Positions 26,735-36,422 of a stretch of DNA of 64,000 nucleotides are shown one piece after another. A program made the translations under genes and the position numbers. The stretch covers positions 248,001-312,000 of the forward strand of contig NZ_CP048914.1 in the NCBI RefSeq assembly GCF_014023125.1. Direction: 5' to 3'. The DNA comes from Candidatus Xianfuyuplasma coldseepsis (GTDB lineage: Bacteria; Bacillota_I; Bacilli_A; Izemoplasmatales; Izemoplasmataceae). Position 1 is the first letter of the stretch. Each line of letters opens with the position of its first letter. Under the pieces are notes generated by a model, which was not told the origin of the DNA, did no database searches, and saw only the letters and a list, made by a program, of their open reading frames with translations.

Positions 26735-27729
26735 TGTAAAAACTCCTTCATATTTATAATGCCATCGTCTACCAATTGTCGAAAATTCCAACCGCTGTAT
26801 TGTCGTTCTATTTTATAACTCCAAAACACATGTCCACTGCATTCTTTCATCGCATGAAGTTGTGCGGATGCATATTGTGCTAACATGTTTTTCTCTTGGA
26901 TTTGTGTATGTTGTGATAAGCGAATACCCAAACTCCATTCACCGACGATGACGGGTACATATTGTTCGACATTTTGTAATAATGTAGTCCGCTTTTGGGC
27001 ATATTCACAATGTTGTTCAATGCTATATGAAAAGAGTCGTTCATCAAAACTTTGATACATATGCGTATCCAAAATCACATTGGAAAATTCTTTCGTTGTA
27101 AAGAACTCTTCCCATGCATTCATTCGAAAGGAATCATGCATCACTATATAGCGTTGTTGATTCACTGTGCGTAATCGTTGATAGGCTCGTATATAAAAAT
27201 CTTGAACGATGTCTAGTGGAATTTTTTTTAATGGTTCATTTAACAACTGAATGCTGTGAAAATGGGATACATTGTTATAGCGTTTCATAATCGATTCCAA
27301 GACATCAATGGTTGTATCAATATTGGCCGGATCTTTATGCCACGTAAAGACATGTTGAATCCCCCCATTGTCAAATCCATTTTGACAACCTGGTGCGGTA
27401 TGCAAGTCCAACATAAAGTCTAATCCAACATCATCGATCATCTCGAGTGCTTGATCAATTGCATCGACGGTTTTATGATATACACCCTCACCAAACAACC
27501 ACCATGGGATTGGAATACGAACAAGGTTCACACCCTGTGCTTTCAACCATTCAATATCGGATCTAGTAATCCAGGTTTGGTGATGGTGATCTAATAAGTC
27601 ATGGGCGTTGTCTTGCTCCATAAAACACGTCTCATCATTACAACCCTCTTTTGCGTTTTGAAATAATGAGGGTGTCATCCAATGTTCTAAGACAAACCAT
27701 CCGCCAAGATTGACAGCACGTAACTTCAT
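26731..27729 (-). CDS. GH5-family exo-beta-1,3-glucanase-like enzyme, cytoplasmic
   Basis: A 332-residue GH5 protein. Its start, RAVNLGGWFVLEHWMTPSLF, closely follows the pattern of fungal exo-beta-1,3-glucanases. The acid/base Glu is in QLLNEPLKK (about residue 166) and the nucleophile Glu in VIVGEWSLG (about residue 265). No signal peptide is present. It fits between GH30 and GH3 in the operon, with 4-base overlaps on both sides. Activity on beta-1,3-linked gluco-oligosaccharides is expected from subfamily resemblance, not proven. Confidence 0.85.
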   Translation of the reverse strand: MKLRAVNLGGWFVLEHWMTPSLFQNAKEGCNDETCFMEQDNAHDLLDHHHQTWITRSDIEWLKAQGVNLVRIPIPWWLFGEGVYHKTVDAIDQALEMIDDVGLDFMLDLHTAPGCQNGFDNGGIQHVFTWHKDPANIDTTIDVLESIMKRYNNVSHFHSIQLLNEPLKKIPLDIVQDFYIRAYQRLRTVNQQRYIVMHDSFRMNAWEEFFTTKEFSNVILDTHMYQSFDERLFSYSIEQHCEYAQKRTTLLQNVEQYVPVIVGEWSLGIRLSQHTQIQEKNMLAQYASAQLHAMKECSGHVFWSYKIERQYSGWNFRQLVDDGIINMKEFLQ

Positions 27730-29039
27730 GAGAAAACAACCGTAATAATCGAATGCGGTTCCATTGCAATATCAATCGTTTCATCGTGTAATTGTAGTGC
27801 GGTTGTAATCTTCTTATCGGTTTCGTTTAGGATAACTGCAGCAATCGTTCCATCGACATTTTTAAATGCGGTTACTTGTAGCTTTGGATGGGTATTATTA
27901 CATCCAATACGAACCGCATCAGGACGAATATACTTACTGAAATGGCCAATGTAATAATAACTGCTTTGATGGACTAATTGTTCCGGAAACACATCGACGA
28001 TAATTGGCGAATCACATAAATTATTTACGTGGTTTGGTCCACCCGTATTATCCAAGAACAAGTTCCAATCAATGTATCCCTGACAGAAATTATTAAAGTC
28101 ACCAATCATATTCCGCGCATAGCGTTCGCCGGTTTCAAAAGTATCCCAATGAACGCCCTCTTCTTGACAACCTTCGGTAAATAGTAATCCCTTATCTGGG
28201 AAGAGTTCATGGACTTTTCCAACATTCTCAAAGGCTTCACTACCATACCAATGGAATCCTGTCCCCCAGACGTATTTTGCGGCATCTTCATCCTCTAGGA
28301 CAATCGATGCACGTTCAACCATAATATCGCGATTATGGTCCCAAATCAATATATTGACATCCTTGGCACTACTGTTTTCAAACGTCGGCCCAAGATGATT
28401 TTTGACAAAATCACGTTCCTCTTCAGCGGTGTAAACACAAGAATCCCACCGTTGTTTTGCAGCTGGTTCATTTTGAACCGTCACGCCCCACATCGTTAAT
28501 CCATGAGCTCGGTACGATTCAATGAACTTGACAAAATAATCGGCCCATAATTGGTAGTATTCCGGCAAAAGTTTTCCGCCTTGAATCATCGATTTATTGT
28601 CTTTCATAAACGCCGGTGGACTCCACGGACTTCCGAGTAGTTTAATCTCTTTAGCATATTTTTGTGCATCTTTGATTAACGGTATCACCGCTTGTTCATC
28701 TCGAGAGATATCAAATGTTTCTAAGGTGGTATCTCCCTCATCGATATAGGTATAGCTGTTTAAACTAAAGTCACAGGAATGAATACTGACGCGACCAAGA
28801 GTATACCCCAGTCCATCAACAGGATCAAAGTATGCTTTGATTGCTTCTTCCCGTTTTGCTTCGTTAATCCGTAATAAATTATACGCACTACTTTCCGTAA
28901 ACGCACCACCAAACCCTAACATCGTCTGATAGGTTGTTTGGGGATTGAGTATAATTGTTGGTTTTGCAGTTGTTGTAGAAATGGATTCTTGTTCAAGTCG
29001 CTTGTTTGACGTCGACTCGGTTCGAATGATATATGACAT
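27726..29039 (-). CDS. GH30-family beta-glucanase (candidate beta-1,6-glucanase)
   Basis: A 437-residue GH30 enzyme with acid/base Glu in GVTVQNEPAAK and nucleophile Glu in LFTEGCQEEG, plus the family segment DWNLFLDNTGGPNHVNN. GH30 members of this type act as glucosylceramidases, beta-glucosidases or endo-beta-1,6-glucanases. In a locus full of beta-1,3-glucan enzymes, cutting the beta-1,6 branches of laminarin is the best-fitting role. There is no signal peptide. The ATG at 29039 has GGAGG 6 bases upstream; reading frame upstream of it crosses a hairpin and is not coding. Confidence 0.88.
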   Translation of the reverse strand: MSYIIRTESTSNKRLEQESISTTTAKPTIILNPQTTYQTMLGFGGAFTESSAYNLLRINEAKREEAIKAYFDPVDGLGYTLGRVSIHSCDFSLNSYTYIDEGDTTLETFDISRDEQAVIPLIKDAQKYAKEIKLLGSPWSPPAFMKDNKSMIQGGKLLPEYYQLWADYFVKFIESYRAHGLTMWGVTVQNEPAAKQRWDSCVYTAEEERDFVKNHLGPTFENSSAKDVNILIWDHNRDIMVERASIVLEDEDAAKYVWGTGFHWYGSEAFENVGKVHELFPDKGLLFTEGCQEEGVHWDTFETGERYARNMIGDFNNFCQGYIDWNLFLDNTGGPNHVNNLCDSPIIVDVFPEQLVHQSSYYYIGHFSKYIRPDAVRIGCNNTHPKLQVTAFKNVDGTIAAVILNETDKKITTALQLHDETIDIAMEPHSIITVVFS

Positions 29040-29060
29040 AAAAAACCTCCGTAAATCTGG

Positions 29061-29090
29061 GAAAACACCACGACGAATCGTGGTGTTTTC
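29061..29090. other. Perfect 13-base hairpin between permease and GH30 genes
   Basis: GAAAACACCACGA (29061-29073), loop CGAA, then TCGTGGTGTTTTC (29078-29090). On the minus transcript only about four T follow before C residues, so it is a poor terminator. Its place between transporter genes and cytosolic enzyme genes suggests a transcript-processing or stability element that sets different expression levels. A leaky terminator is the alternative. Confidence 0.7.
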
Positions 29091-29136
29091 ATGATTTATT
29101 GTTGTAATGTAACTAGTTGATGCATGATAATACCTC

Positions 29137-30063
29137 TTATTGTCCGGTGATACCGACCGATTCAATACCTTCAACAAATTGACGTTGGGTAAAGATATAG
29201 ATCAGTAACAATGGGGCAATGGAAAGAATCGTTGCCGCTGATTCAAAGGCTTCACTGATGCGATCATTACCACCAGCAGACTGACCAAACAAGGTTTGGA
29301 ACTGTCCGAGTTTACCGGTTAATAAATCGACACCGTCGGCTAAGAATATATTGGTGACAAAATCTTCATTCCAGTTCCATACAAAGCTGAACAAGAAGAC
29401 GACAAACATAATCGCAAGCGAAATCTTAACGGTAATGTGCCAGAAGATTTGCATCGTATTGGCTCCATCAATGTTCGCTGCTTCATATAAGTCTTTTGGT
29501 ATTTTTTGGAAGAAACTCTGGAAGATGATAATGAGAATCGCGGAATTGATACCTTGACCAAAGATCAACATGATCATTTGTGGTAGTAAACTACCATAAA
29601 ATGACATTCCAAGGACATCTCCTAAGGTTGAAAAAATGATTTGGTGTGCCGTGGTTAATAACTGAACAGGCAGGATGAACGACAAGATTAACATCGTAAA
29701 TAAGAGTCGTTTTCCACGGAAATTGTACCGTGCAAATGCATATCCTGTCAGTGCCGACACACTGGTTTGGACAATAGCAAACAAACCCGATACCCAAATT
29801 GAGTTAATCAGGGCATTCCAGTAATCCATAACCAGGATGGCAACCTTAAAGTTGTTGACACTAAAGTTGCTTGGTACCCACAAAATATCTGGTGCAACAA
29901 TGTCTTCAACCGTCATAAACGATTGACTTAACATACTTAAAATCGGGAACAAGAACACGAAACTGAGGGCGATCAAGACAATGTATAAGAACACCAGCCC
30001 AGCGCGATCATTAATCTTCTTCGTGAAGGCTTTGGATTGTAATAATTGTTGTACTTTATTCAT
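29137..30063 (-). CDS. Sugar ABC transporter permease, MalG type (importer B)
   Basis: A 308-residue inner-membrane permease of the carbohydrate-uptake class. It has six predicted helices and the cytoplasmic EAA loop YEAANIDGANTMQIFWHITVK, which contacts the ATPase. It overlaps the MalF-type partner by 8 bases. No ATPase gene is adjacent; MsmK at 16.8 kb is the likely motor. The cargo is inferred to be beta-gluco-oligosaccharides. Confidence 0.92.
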   Translation of the reverse strand: MNKVQQLLQSKAFTKKINDRAGLVFLYIVLIALSFVFLFPILSMLSQSFMTVEDIVAPDILWVPSNFSVNNFKVAILVMDYWNALINSIWVSGLFAIVQTSVSALTGYAFARYNFRGKRLLFTMLILSFILPVQLLTTAHQIIFSTLGDVLGMSFYGSLLPQMIMLIFGQGINSAILIIIFQSFFQKIPKDLYEAANIDGANTMQIFWHITVKISLAIMFVVFLFSFVWNWNEDFVTNIFLADGVDLLTGKLGQFQTLFGQSAGGNDRISEAFESAATILSIAPLLLIYIFTQRQFVEGIESVGITGQ

Positions 30064-31102
30064 TACTCATCGCCTCCTGTTGTTTTTGAAGCTCGTATAG
30101 TTCTTGTGTTCGAATATACCGTTTTTTCTCAATCACAATGTCATCTTTCTCACGGAGTAGTAACAATAACACCCCGATGAATAAGAAGGTCACAACCGTA
30201 TACAAGAAGGCATAGGTAGCTGCATTTCCTAAATTAGTTGCGGTCATCATGATCTGATCTTGCAGTAATAAGAATAACGGGTTGATGTTATAAATACCAA
30301 CTTGAACGACACTGAAGATTCCAATGACAAGGGCGGTTGATTTAATGTTAGGTATAATAATCAACCATAAGATTTGCCAGGAGTTTCCACCGTCAATCCG
30401 AGCGGCTTCGTAGATTCCCCGATTGATTTTTTGAAGACCGTTGATATAGAGCACAATCGGTACTCCAGTAAACCAGAGAATGACAATTAACACATTAAAC
30501 ATGCTTTCCAGTCCGTTTGCCATGAAGGGGATGTATTGTTCAATCATACTAAAGACAAAGACCCCGTCAACATTTAACAGTGTATTCTCTCCGGTTGATG
30601 TGTTGACTATATTTGTCAATGTCGCATTGCTTAACAGGACCACTGGCAAGAAGAACATCACGCGGAAGACGACACGGAACTGAAAGTCGTTGTTGAGTAA
30701 TAAAGCAATTAGGAACGAAATAATAATAATCACCGGAATGTAGGTTACGAGTAACCCCACATATCCAAACAAGGCTTGATAGAAATCGGGATTGGTAAAG
30801 GCAAACAAGAAATTATCAATACCAATAAACTCAAAATCAAATCCTTGAGGTGTTTTTAACACATCATGTACACTCATGTATACAATCATTAAGACCGGTA
30901 ATACGACAAATATTACAAGTCCGATTAACCACGGTGTTAATAAGAAATACGGCGTTTTCTTATTTTCACGTTCTTGTTTTTGGGGACGGTTTTGTTTGCG
31001 ATACTCGCGTTTAAACGTATAGTTTTTCACGACGGATGTATTGTTAAACCATTTCCAAGCTTCCTTCAATGCCGAACGTACTTTTTCCATAAATTCTTTC
31101 AT
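30056..31102 (-). CDS. Sugar ABC transporter permease, MalF type (importer B)
   Basis: A 348-residue permease with a basic, hydrophilic N-terminus (about 50 residues) followed by membrane helices and the EAA loop YEAARIDGGNSWQILWLIIIP. The C-terminal tail after the last helix is long and charged. It pairs with the downstream MalG-type gene. Both lie directly after the DUF5696-like gene, so that surface protein may belong to this importer. Confidence 0.92.
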   Translation of the reverse strand: MKEFMEKVRSALKEAWKWFNNTSVVKNYTFKREYRKQNRPQKQERENKKTPYFLLTPWLIGLVIFVVLPVLMIVYMSVHDVLKTPQGFDFEFIGIDNFLFAFTNPDFYQALFGYVGLLVTYIPVIIIISFLIALLLNNDFQFRVVFRVMFFLPVVLLSNATLTNIVNTSTGENTLLNVDGVFVFSMIEQYIPFMANGLESMFNVLIVILWFTGVPIVLYINGLQKINRGIYEAARIDGGNSWQILWLIIIPNIKSTALVIGIFSVVQVGIYNINPLFLLLQDQIMMTATNLGNAATYAFLYTVVTFLFIGVLLLLLREKDDIVIEKKRYIRTQELYELQKQQEAMSNE

Positions 31103-31114
31103 CTCGTCACCACC

Positions 31115-33493
31115 CTACTCGGACACAACAAGATAACTTGTTGCCTCGACTACGTTGCCGTTCACGGTAACGTCATCCTCCGTATAGTTGATAATGATTT
31201 GAATATCGTTGGTGTATTGATTTACAATCACGCCGTTTTCAACCACCAATCGATTGAGCCACGTTTCACCAAGTACAGGTGATAACGCGTCATTTGCTTG
31301 TTGATAGATTTGGACAATTAAATCTTCATAATCACGGAACTGGGTTGAGATGTACTCATTGGAGTTGGTACTTCCAAGAACATAGGATGGTTGCTGTGTT
31401 AGGACAAAGGATGGATATACATTGTAATCAATCATCCGTAATACATCTTTTTCCGAGCTAAAACTAAAGTTGGAATATGGAGCATACAGTTCCACTGTCC
31501 CTGCAATCACCATTTGTAAGAATGGTACCGTATCTGACGCAATAATAAACTGCGTACTATAGACTGGAATATTCAAATACCGTTCAATTGAATCGAGTAA
31601 GAACACATGTGGTTGATCACCAGCAATGGTGATATCCGTGGATAACTCCAATAGTGTTTCGTGATACTTGTTTTTCACATCGGTAATCGTTAAATCATCG
31701 TAGGAATCTCCATAGAGCAGATTCGACAATCCATAGACGGTGATACTATCTCCACCGAGGTCTAGTACTTCTTCTGTGTGATCATCTAACCATGAAACTG
31801 CATTGTTTGGTTTGGCTAGATATTCGGTCATTACGGTTTGACTATTGGCTAAATTGATTTCATAGTATTTTCCGTTATTGTGTTTTACAGCATCCCCTAG
31901 TAGGGACATCATATCTTCATTAATCGTCAAGAAATCTTGACTTAGCGATATATCATATCCCAAAGAAGCTGCGGTAACTAGTAATTCTTCGAACGTCGAT
32001 TTGGACCCAATCGAGTTGGTGAAGTCCATATCTTTTGGCGAGGTTAAAATCATCCCGCCATCTTGCCATCCAAGTAGTCCTCCGTTGAGGTTCATGACGT
32101 TGCGCTCGTGAAGCGTTTCAATCATTGCCGCAACATCATCCATTGTTGTTGCGACTTGTTCTTCATAGCCAAAGATTCCCGTTTTACTGTCGGCCATTAA
32201 GAAGTCGACACGAATCGGGATATCGGTTAAGGACGAGTTCAACGGTGTTAAAATTCCAGCTTCTAGTAGATATTCACGGTAGGCCATCGCCATCCCGACA
32301 TAACTCGCTGGTTTTCCATCAGTTGATCCATCACCCTGTAAAAACTCATAGCGTAACACCACATCAAAATGTTGCCGATCATCCGGCAGACGGTCATACC
32401 CATCGCCACGGTCATTATAGACTTGACGATATACATTGCTATAAACAAATGTACTGTAGGTTTGAACATACCCTAAGGTGCTGGATAGTGGTACAGAGAC
32501 AACTTGCATGTACTCATCACCCTCTATCGCATAAGCGACAAAAGCTGCTTCGGTATCATCCCCGTACGACATCCCAAATACCGGTAGGGTTGCGGTTTTG
32601 GCTTCGAGATACTCCAGTGCATCTTTGGTATGACTATAGTAACTGGTTAAATTATCACCATACACGTCACCGACATACTCATCGACATCAATATTGGTAT
32701 CCTCATAACGGATTAACGCCCCCGATCCATCAGGGATAAACGAGTATCCAGGATTGATCGGATTCGGTTCAGCAAAATCGTCGTTGTATTCGAGTTCGAC
32801 ATCATCAAAGGGGATGTAGTATCCTCCCTGAGCACCCATGAATGGGGTTATCGAAATGTTCAGTAATTTCTCAGGCTCTACGACATCAATTTCATGGTCG
32901 CGGATTTCGTAGGTAACGCCTTCTTCATCGAAATAGAGATGAACGCGCACTTCGATATCATAGCGTCCATAATCCACATCCAAGAACCAATGCGAATCAT
33001 CATCCCCACGTGAGAGAGAACTACGATAATCATCCGAGGCGCTGTACAGACGTCTCGTTCGTGCGCCAATTTCATCGAGGTATTCCACAACTAAGAAACT
33101 ATTGACATAATCCCGTGCAGCGCTCGATAAATCTTGAATCGGTACACAGGTATCTTCAACATCTTGTGGAGTATACCCTCCGGCATCAATCATATCCATA
33201 CAAGTGTCTTCAAGATCATCATTCATCGGGACATCCATACCGGTTTTATAGGTAAAATCATTTGCTTTGTCATAAATGGCGAGGACATCTCGTTCATCCC
33301 GGAAATAGAAAGTGAAACGGTCATTATCATGAAGCAATTCCATATCTTCGGGTTCACTAATGGTATAGACAATTTCATCCGGTGCTTCTTTGGTGTCACG
33401 CGAGTTTGGTATGTATTCAGCAAAGACAACGGCCGTTGTTACAGATACAACCGCTAAAACTAACACGATATGCTTTATCAGTGATTTATACAA
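31115..33493 (-). CDS. DUF5696-like surface protein, membrane-anchored
   Basis: A 792-residue protein starting with TTG at 33493, chosen because GGGAGGTG lies upstream and no ATG fits; the start overlaps the NHL/Yip1 gene stop by 8 bases. An N-terminal hydrophobic helix (about residues 5-27) is followed by a large extracellular part. The segment FIPDGSGALIRYED (about residues 255-268) is the hallmark I associate with DUF5696. The second half, with HERNVMNLNGGLLGWQDGG, resembles a glycosidase-like barrel. The biochemical function is unknown. It sits between two ABC permease pairs with a solute-binding protein, so a role in capturing or presenting beta-glucan is likely. Confidence 0.7.
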   Translation of the reverse strand: MYKSLIKHIVLVLAVVSVTTAVVFAEYIPNSRDTKEAPDEIVYTISEPEDMELLHDNDRFTFYFRDERDVLAIYDKANDFTYKTGMDVPMNDDLEDTCMDMIDAGGYTPQDVEDTCVPIQDLSSAARDYVNSFLVVEYLDEIGARTRRLYSASDDYRSSLSRGDDDSHWFLDVDYGRYDIEVRVHLYFDEEGVTYEIRDHEIDVVEPEKLLNISITPFMGAQGGYYIPFDDVELEYNDDFAEPNPINPGYSFIPDGSGALIRYEDTNIDVDEYVGDVYGDNLTSYYSHTKDALEYLEAKTATLPVFGMSYGDDTEAAFVAYAIEGDEYMQVVSVPLSSTLGYVQTYSTFVYSNVYRQVYNDRGDGYDRLPDDRQHFDVVLRYEFLQGDGSTDGKPASYVGMAMAYREYLLEAGILTPLNSSLTDIPIRVDFLMADSKTGIFGYEEQVATTMDDVAAMIETLHERNVMNLNGGLLGWQDGGMILTSPKDMDFTNSIGSKSTFEELLVTAASLGYDISLSQDFLTINEDMMSLLGDAVKHNNGKYYEINLANSQTVMTEYLAKPNNAVSWLDDHTEEVLDLGGDSITVYGLSNLLYGDSYDDLTITDVKNKYHETLLELSTDITIAGDQPHVFLLDSIERYLNIPVYSTQFIIASDTVPFLQMVIAGTVELYAPYSNFSFSSEKDVLRMIDYNVYPSFVLTQQPSYVLGSTNSNEYISTQFRDYEDLIVQIYQQANDALSPVLGETWLNRLVVENGVIVNQYTNDIQIIINYTEDDVTVNGNVVEATSYLVVSE

Positions 33494-35528
33494 TGCCAAA
33501 CACCTCCCGGAAGACCACAACAATAAACTCGACAATGCGTGAGAACATCAATTGAATAAAGATGATTGTTATCGCGACAATGACCATTAATAAAACGGAT
33601 AAAATCAAGCTTTTTGTTGTATCTCTAAACTCGTAATTTTGAATCTCATTGACACCGACAAAGAGTAAGATAAAGGTGTAGAGGTATCCGATTGTGAGAA
33701 CAAACATCACAAAGAAACTCTCATCCAATGTTAGAACATGCGTCAACAAGGTACTTAGGAATAATCCAATTAATAGTGGTAAGAATGAATAGGTTGTTTG
33801 AATATAAATCTTCTTCAAACCACTTTCTCCCTGGTTGATCGATGTGATTAGGTAATTCGATATAATGTAAATCAATACAATACTGAAAAACCCTAAGATA
33901 ATCGCATAGATATTTAAATCTTCAATGTCGGTTAATTGATATAAAAATCCTTTAAATGCGGAGTTGAGTAGGAAGCCTACAAAGGTTAATAGCAACATCG
34001 TCGTCGCAACCACGAGATTTCCTTTCCGCTCTTTCTTAATTTCATAGTAGGCATTTACGGGATGCCTTGCTACGGTAAATACGTACAAGAACTCTTCGAC
34101 CCAATAATGGGTTTTAATCTCTTTGATTTTCTCCTCAAGCGGTGCGAGATAGCGCCATTTGCGGTTGGTACGTTTCACCACTTGATAAATCACAAACGTA
34201 CTAACAAGAAGAACTAAGACAATGCCTAAGTTTTCTTGAATCCAATTGTTCCGGATTTCCCAATAACTTTCGGAGTAGAACTCTCGGTTTTCAGCGAGTT
34301 CAAAGTGTAGTGCCGCAAGATCGAATTCTTGTTGGTACAAGTACGATTTTGCCAACTGGTTGTTCCCCAGTTTTGACATTTGATTGAGCATCAACACTTC
34401 TTGCCATTGTTCGGCCGCTTCATCGTAACGTCCTTCTTCAAACAGATTCAATCCGTTGTAAATACCAAGGGCGTATTCGGTAGGGTTATACGATAAGAGA
34501 TAGGTTTTCTCACTATCCACGGTGTAAATATCACCACTGCTGTTAACGGCAATCGATTCCAACGTGTCGTACAAGCCAATGACGTCGTCATTACTGGTTC
34601 CACCAAAACTAAAGATGAAATCACCGTATTTACTGTAGATATCAATATACCCTTCCGATTCGGACGAGGTAAATATGATCCCACTCTTGTTGACGTATAA
34701 ATCCGTCATCCCGTTACTACGGGTATAAATACCACCAAATAAATTACTACCGCTTGTCGAGTGTTTCTTGACAAGATCATTGAGCACTTCACTGGAGGTT
34801 GTGGAATATAAAATTCCTTTGTCATCGACAAACACATTGCTAAATGTTGCCGGTAATTTGACACTGTTTAAATCTTTATCGACTAAGTCATAGAAGAATT
34901 TTTGAACCAACTCTTCGATGGAATAATAAACTTGGTTGGTAGCGAAATATCCAAGAAACTCTCCGGTTTTGGATAATTGTAAAATCCCTGAGGATTCCCC
35001 TTCGGCAACAACATAAATGTTCCCGGTATTATCCACCGCTAGTTTTTTCGGACGGAACTCTGCAGTCGTATATGCCCGTGCTTCAGGACGATCAATCTCA
35101 TAAGCGAAATCAAGATTATCATCAAAGACAAAGATGCGTTGTGCATTTGCATCGGCGACATATAGCCACCCATCTGCGGTAATCGAGATTCCCGTTGGCG
35201 ACTGGAAGTCCGGGTGGGTTAACTCATTGATGATTAATCCACTGTCCGGATCATACATTACAATTCGGGCGGTATCGTCATCCCCTTGGGGATCGTAGTC
35301 AGCGATGTACAATATATCATTCGCATCAAAGAATAGGTCCTGCGGTGCATACAGTCCTAAATCGACACGATACTGATCGGGCAAGTAGGCATTTTGGGTA
35401 ATGATCAGTTCATTGTCCGAAGATAGGGCGTACGTGAACGTTGTGTTCGATGATGCATCGACTTCTGTCGTTTGGTGCAGTATCATGATAATCGCAAGGA
35501 GAATCATGATTGTTAGTTTTCGTTTCAT
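33486..35528 (-). CDS. Secreted NHL-propeller / TPR-like / Yip1 membrane protein
   Basis: A 680-residue multidomain protein. A signal peptide covers residues 1-25. About six NHL-type propeller blades follow (about 40-340; repeats such as GISITADGWLYVADANAQ and LAVDNTGNIYVVAEG). A short TPR-like helical part covers 350-425 (YDEAAEQWQEV), then one membrane helix (about 430-450), and a C-terminal Yip1-type domain with four or five helices (about 490-680). The propeller therefore faces outward. It lies among transporter genes of the glucan operon; the function is unknown, possibly sensing or scaffolding the importer. Confidence 0.75.
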   Translation of the reverse strand: MKRKLTIMILLAIIMILHQTTEVDASSNTTFTYALSSDNELIITQNAYLPDQYRVDLGLYAPQDLFFDANDILYIADYDPQGDDDTARIVMYDPDSGLIINELTHPDFQSPTGISITADGWLYVADANAQRIFVFDDNLDFAYEIDRPEARAYTTAEFRPKKLAVDNTGNIYVVAEGESSGILQLSKTGEFLGYFATNQVYYSIEELVQKFFYDLVDKDLNSVKLPATFSNVFVDDKGILYSTTSSEVLNDLVKKHSTSGSNLFGGIYTRSNGMTDLYVNKSGIIFTSSESEGYIDIYSKYGDFIFSFGGTSNDDVIGLYDTLESIAVNSSGDIYTVDSEKTYLLSYNPTEYALGIYNGLNLFEEGRYDEAAEQWQEVLMLNQMSKLGNNQLAKSYLYQQEFDLAALHFELAENREFYSESYWEIRNNWIQENLGIVLVLLVSTFVIYQVVKRTNRKWRYLAPLEEKIKEIKTHYWVEEFLYVFTVARHPVNAYYEIKKERKGNLVVATTMLLLTFVGFLLNSAFKGFLYQLTDIEDLNIYAIILGFFSIVLIYIISNYLITSINQGESGLKKIYIQTTYSFLPLLIGLFLSTLLTHVLTLDESFFVMFVLTIGYLYTFILLFVGVNEIQNYEFRDTTKSLILSVLLMVIVAITIIFIQLMFSRIVEFIVVVFREVFGIV

Positions 35529-35538
35529 GACTTCCTCC

Positions 35539-36411
35539 TTACTTCACACCAGAATGACTCATGGTATCCATGACGTTACTTTGCATGACGATGAATATCA
35601 CAAGGTTCGGTATAAACATAATTAATCCCGCAGCAGCAGCTAGACCTTGTCCAGCAACACTAAATTCTACGGTACTGGTTAACGTCGACATGTAGAAAGC
35701 AAACGTCTTCTTCACGTCGGTATTAATATAAAATTGTGAGGTAATTAAGTTCGACCACGTCGCTTGGAAGGTTAAAATCGCAACCGTTGCGAGCGCTGGT
35801 TTGGTGAGTGGTACAACAATTTTGCGAATGATGTGCAAATCCGTCGCTCCATCAATCCGGGCGGCTTCAATAATTTCATTCGGTAATTGATCGATAAATT
35901 GCTTGATTAAGAACACTCCTACTGGCATTGCCAGGAGTGGCAAAATATGAGCGATATACGTATCTAGAATATTCGCGTTTACAATGACTAAGAATGTCGG
36001 AATCGCAACGGCGATTGGTACAAACATCAAGGCTGCTTGGTTGATTTTAAAGATGGTATCTCGCCCTTTGAAGTGTTTCTTTGAAAGAGCATACCCAGCC
36101 AGCATTGTCATTGTCAAGTTCAAGGTAATGGCGACGGAAGCGACCACCACGGAGTTAAACAGATAGACCGTTAGCGGAATTCCGGTTTCCGTAGCCGTAC
36201 GTACCAACATTTCCAAGTTTCGGAGAGTTGGTTTTTGGACCAAGAAACGCGGTGGGAATAACATTAATTCGTCCAGTGGTTTTAGCGCTTGCGAGAAGAT
36301 GTACAAGATTGGTAACATCATCACCGCAGCAATTGGGATTAGGATGAGATAAAATTTGAGTTGCGAACGATGGAATCGTTTCGGATTGATTTGGGTTCCT
36401 TGTAGACTCAT
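35539..36411 (-). CDS. Sugar ABC transporter permease, MalG type (importer A)
   Basis: A 290-residue permease with six predicted helices and the EAA loop IEAARIDGATDLHIIRKIVVP. A strong AGGAGGTGA site precedes the ATG. It forms a pair with the MalF-type gene 11 bases upstream and follows two solute-binding protein genes. Confidence 0.92.
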   Translation of the reverse strand: MSLQGTQINPKRFHRSQLKFYLILIPIAAVMMLPILYIFSQALKPLDELMLFPPRFLVQKPTLRNLEMLVRTATETGIPLTVYLFNSVVVASVAITLNLTMTMLAGYALSKKHFKGRDTIFKINQAALMFVPIAVAIPTFLVIVNANILDTYIAHILPLLAMPVGVFLIKQFIDQLPNEIIEAARIDGATDLHIIRKIVVPLTKPALATVAILTFQATWSNLITSQFYINTDVKKTFAFYMSTLTSTVEFSVAGQGLAAAAGLIMFIPNLVIFIVMQSNVMDTMSHSGVK

Positions 36412-36422
36412 ACGTTCACCTC

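Noticed and set aside
29040-29177. Longer N-terminus of the GH30 enzyme
   Set aside because: It would run through the perfect hairpin and into the permease gene; the ATG at 29039 has a strong ribosome site.
32125-32739. Plus-strand open frame of 204 codons
   Set aside because: It lies fully antisense to the DUF5696-like gene, is very rich in His and Arg, has no ribosome site and no recognisable domain.
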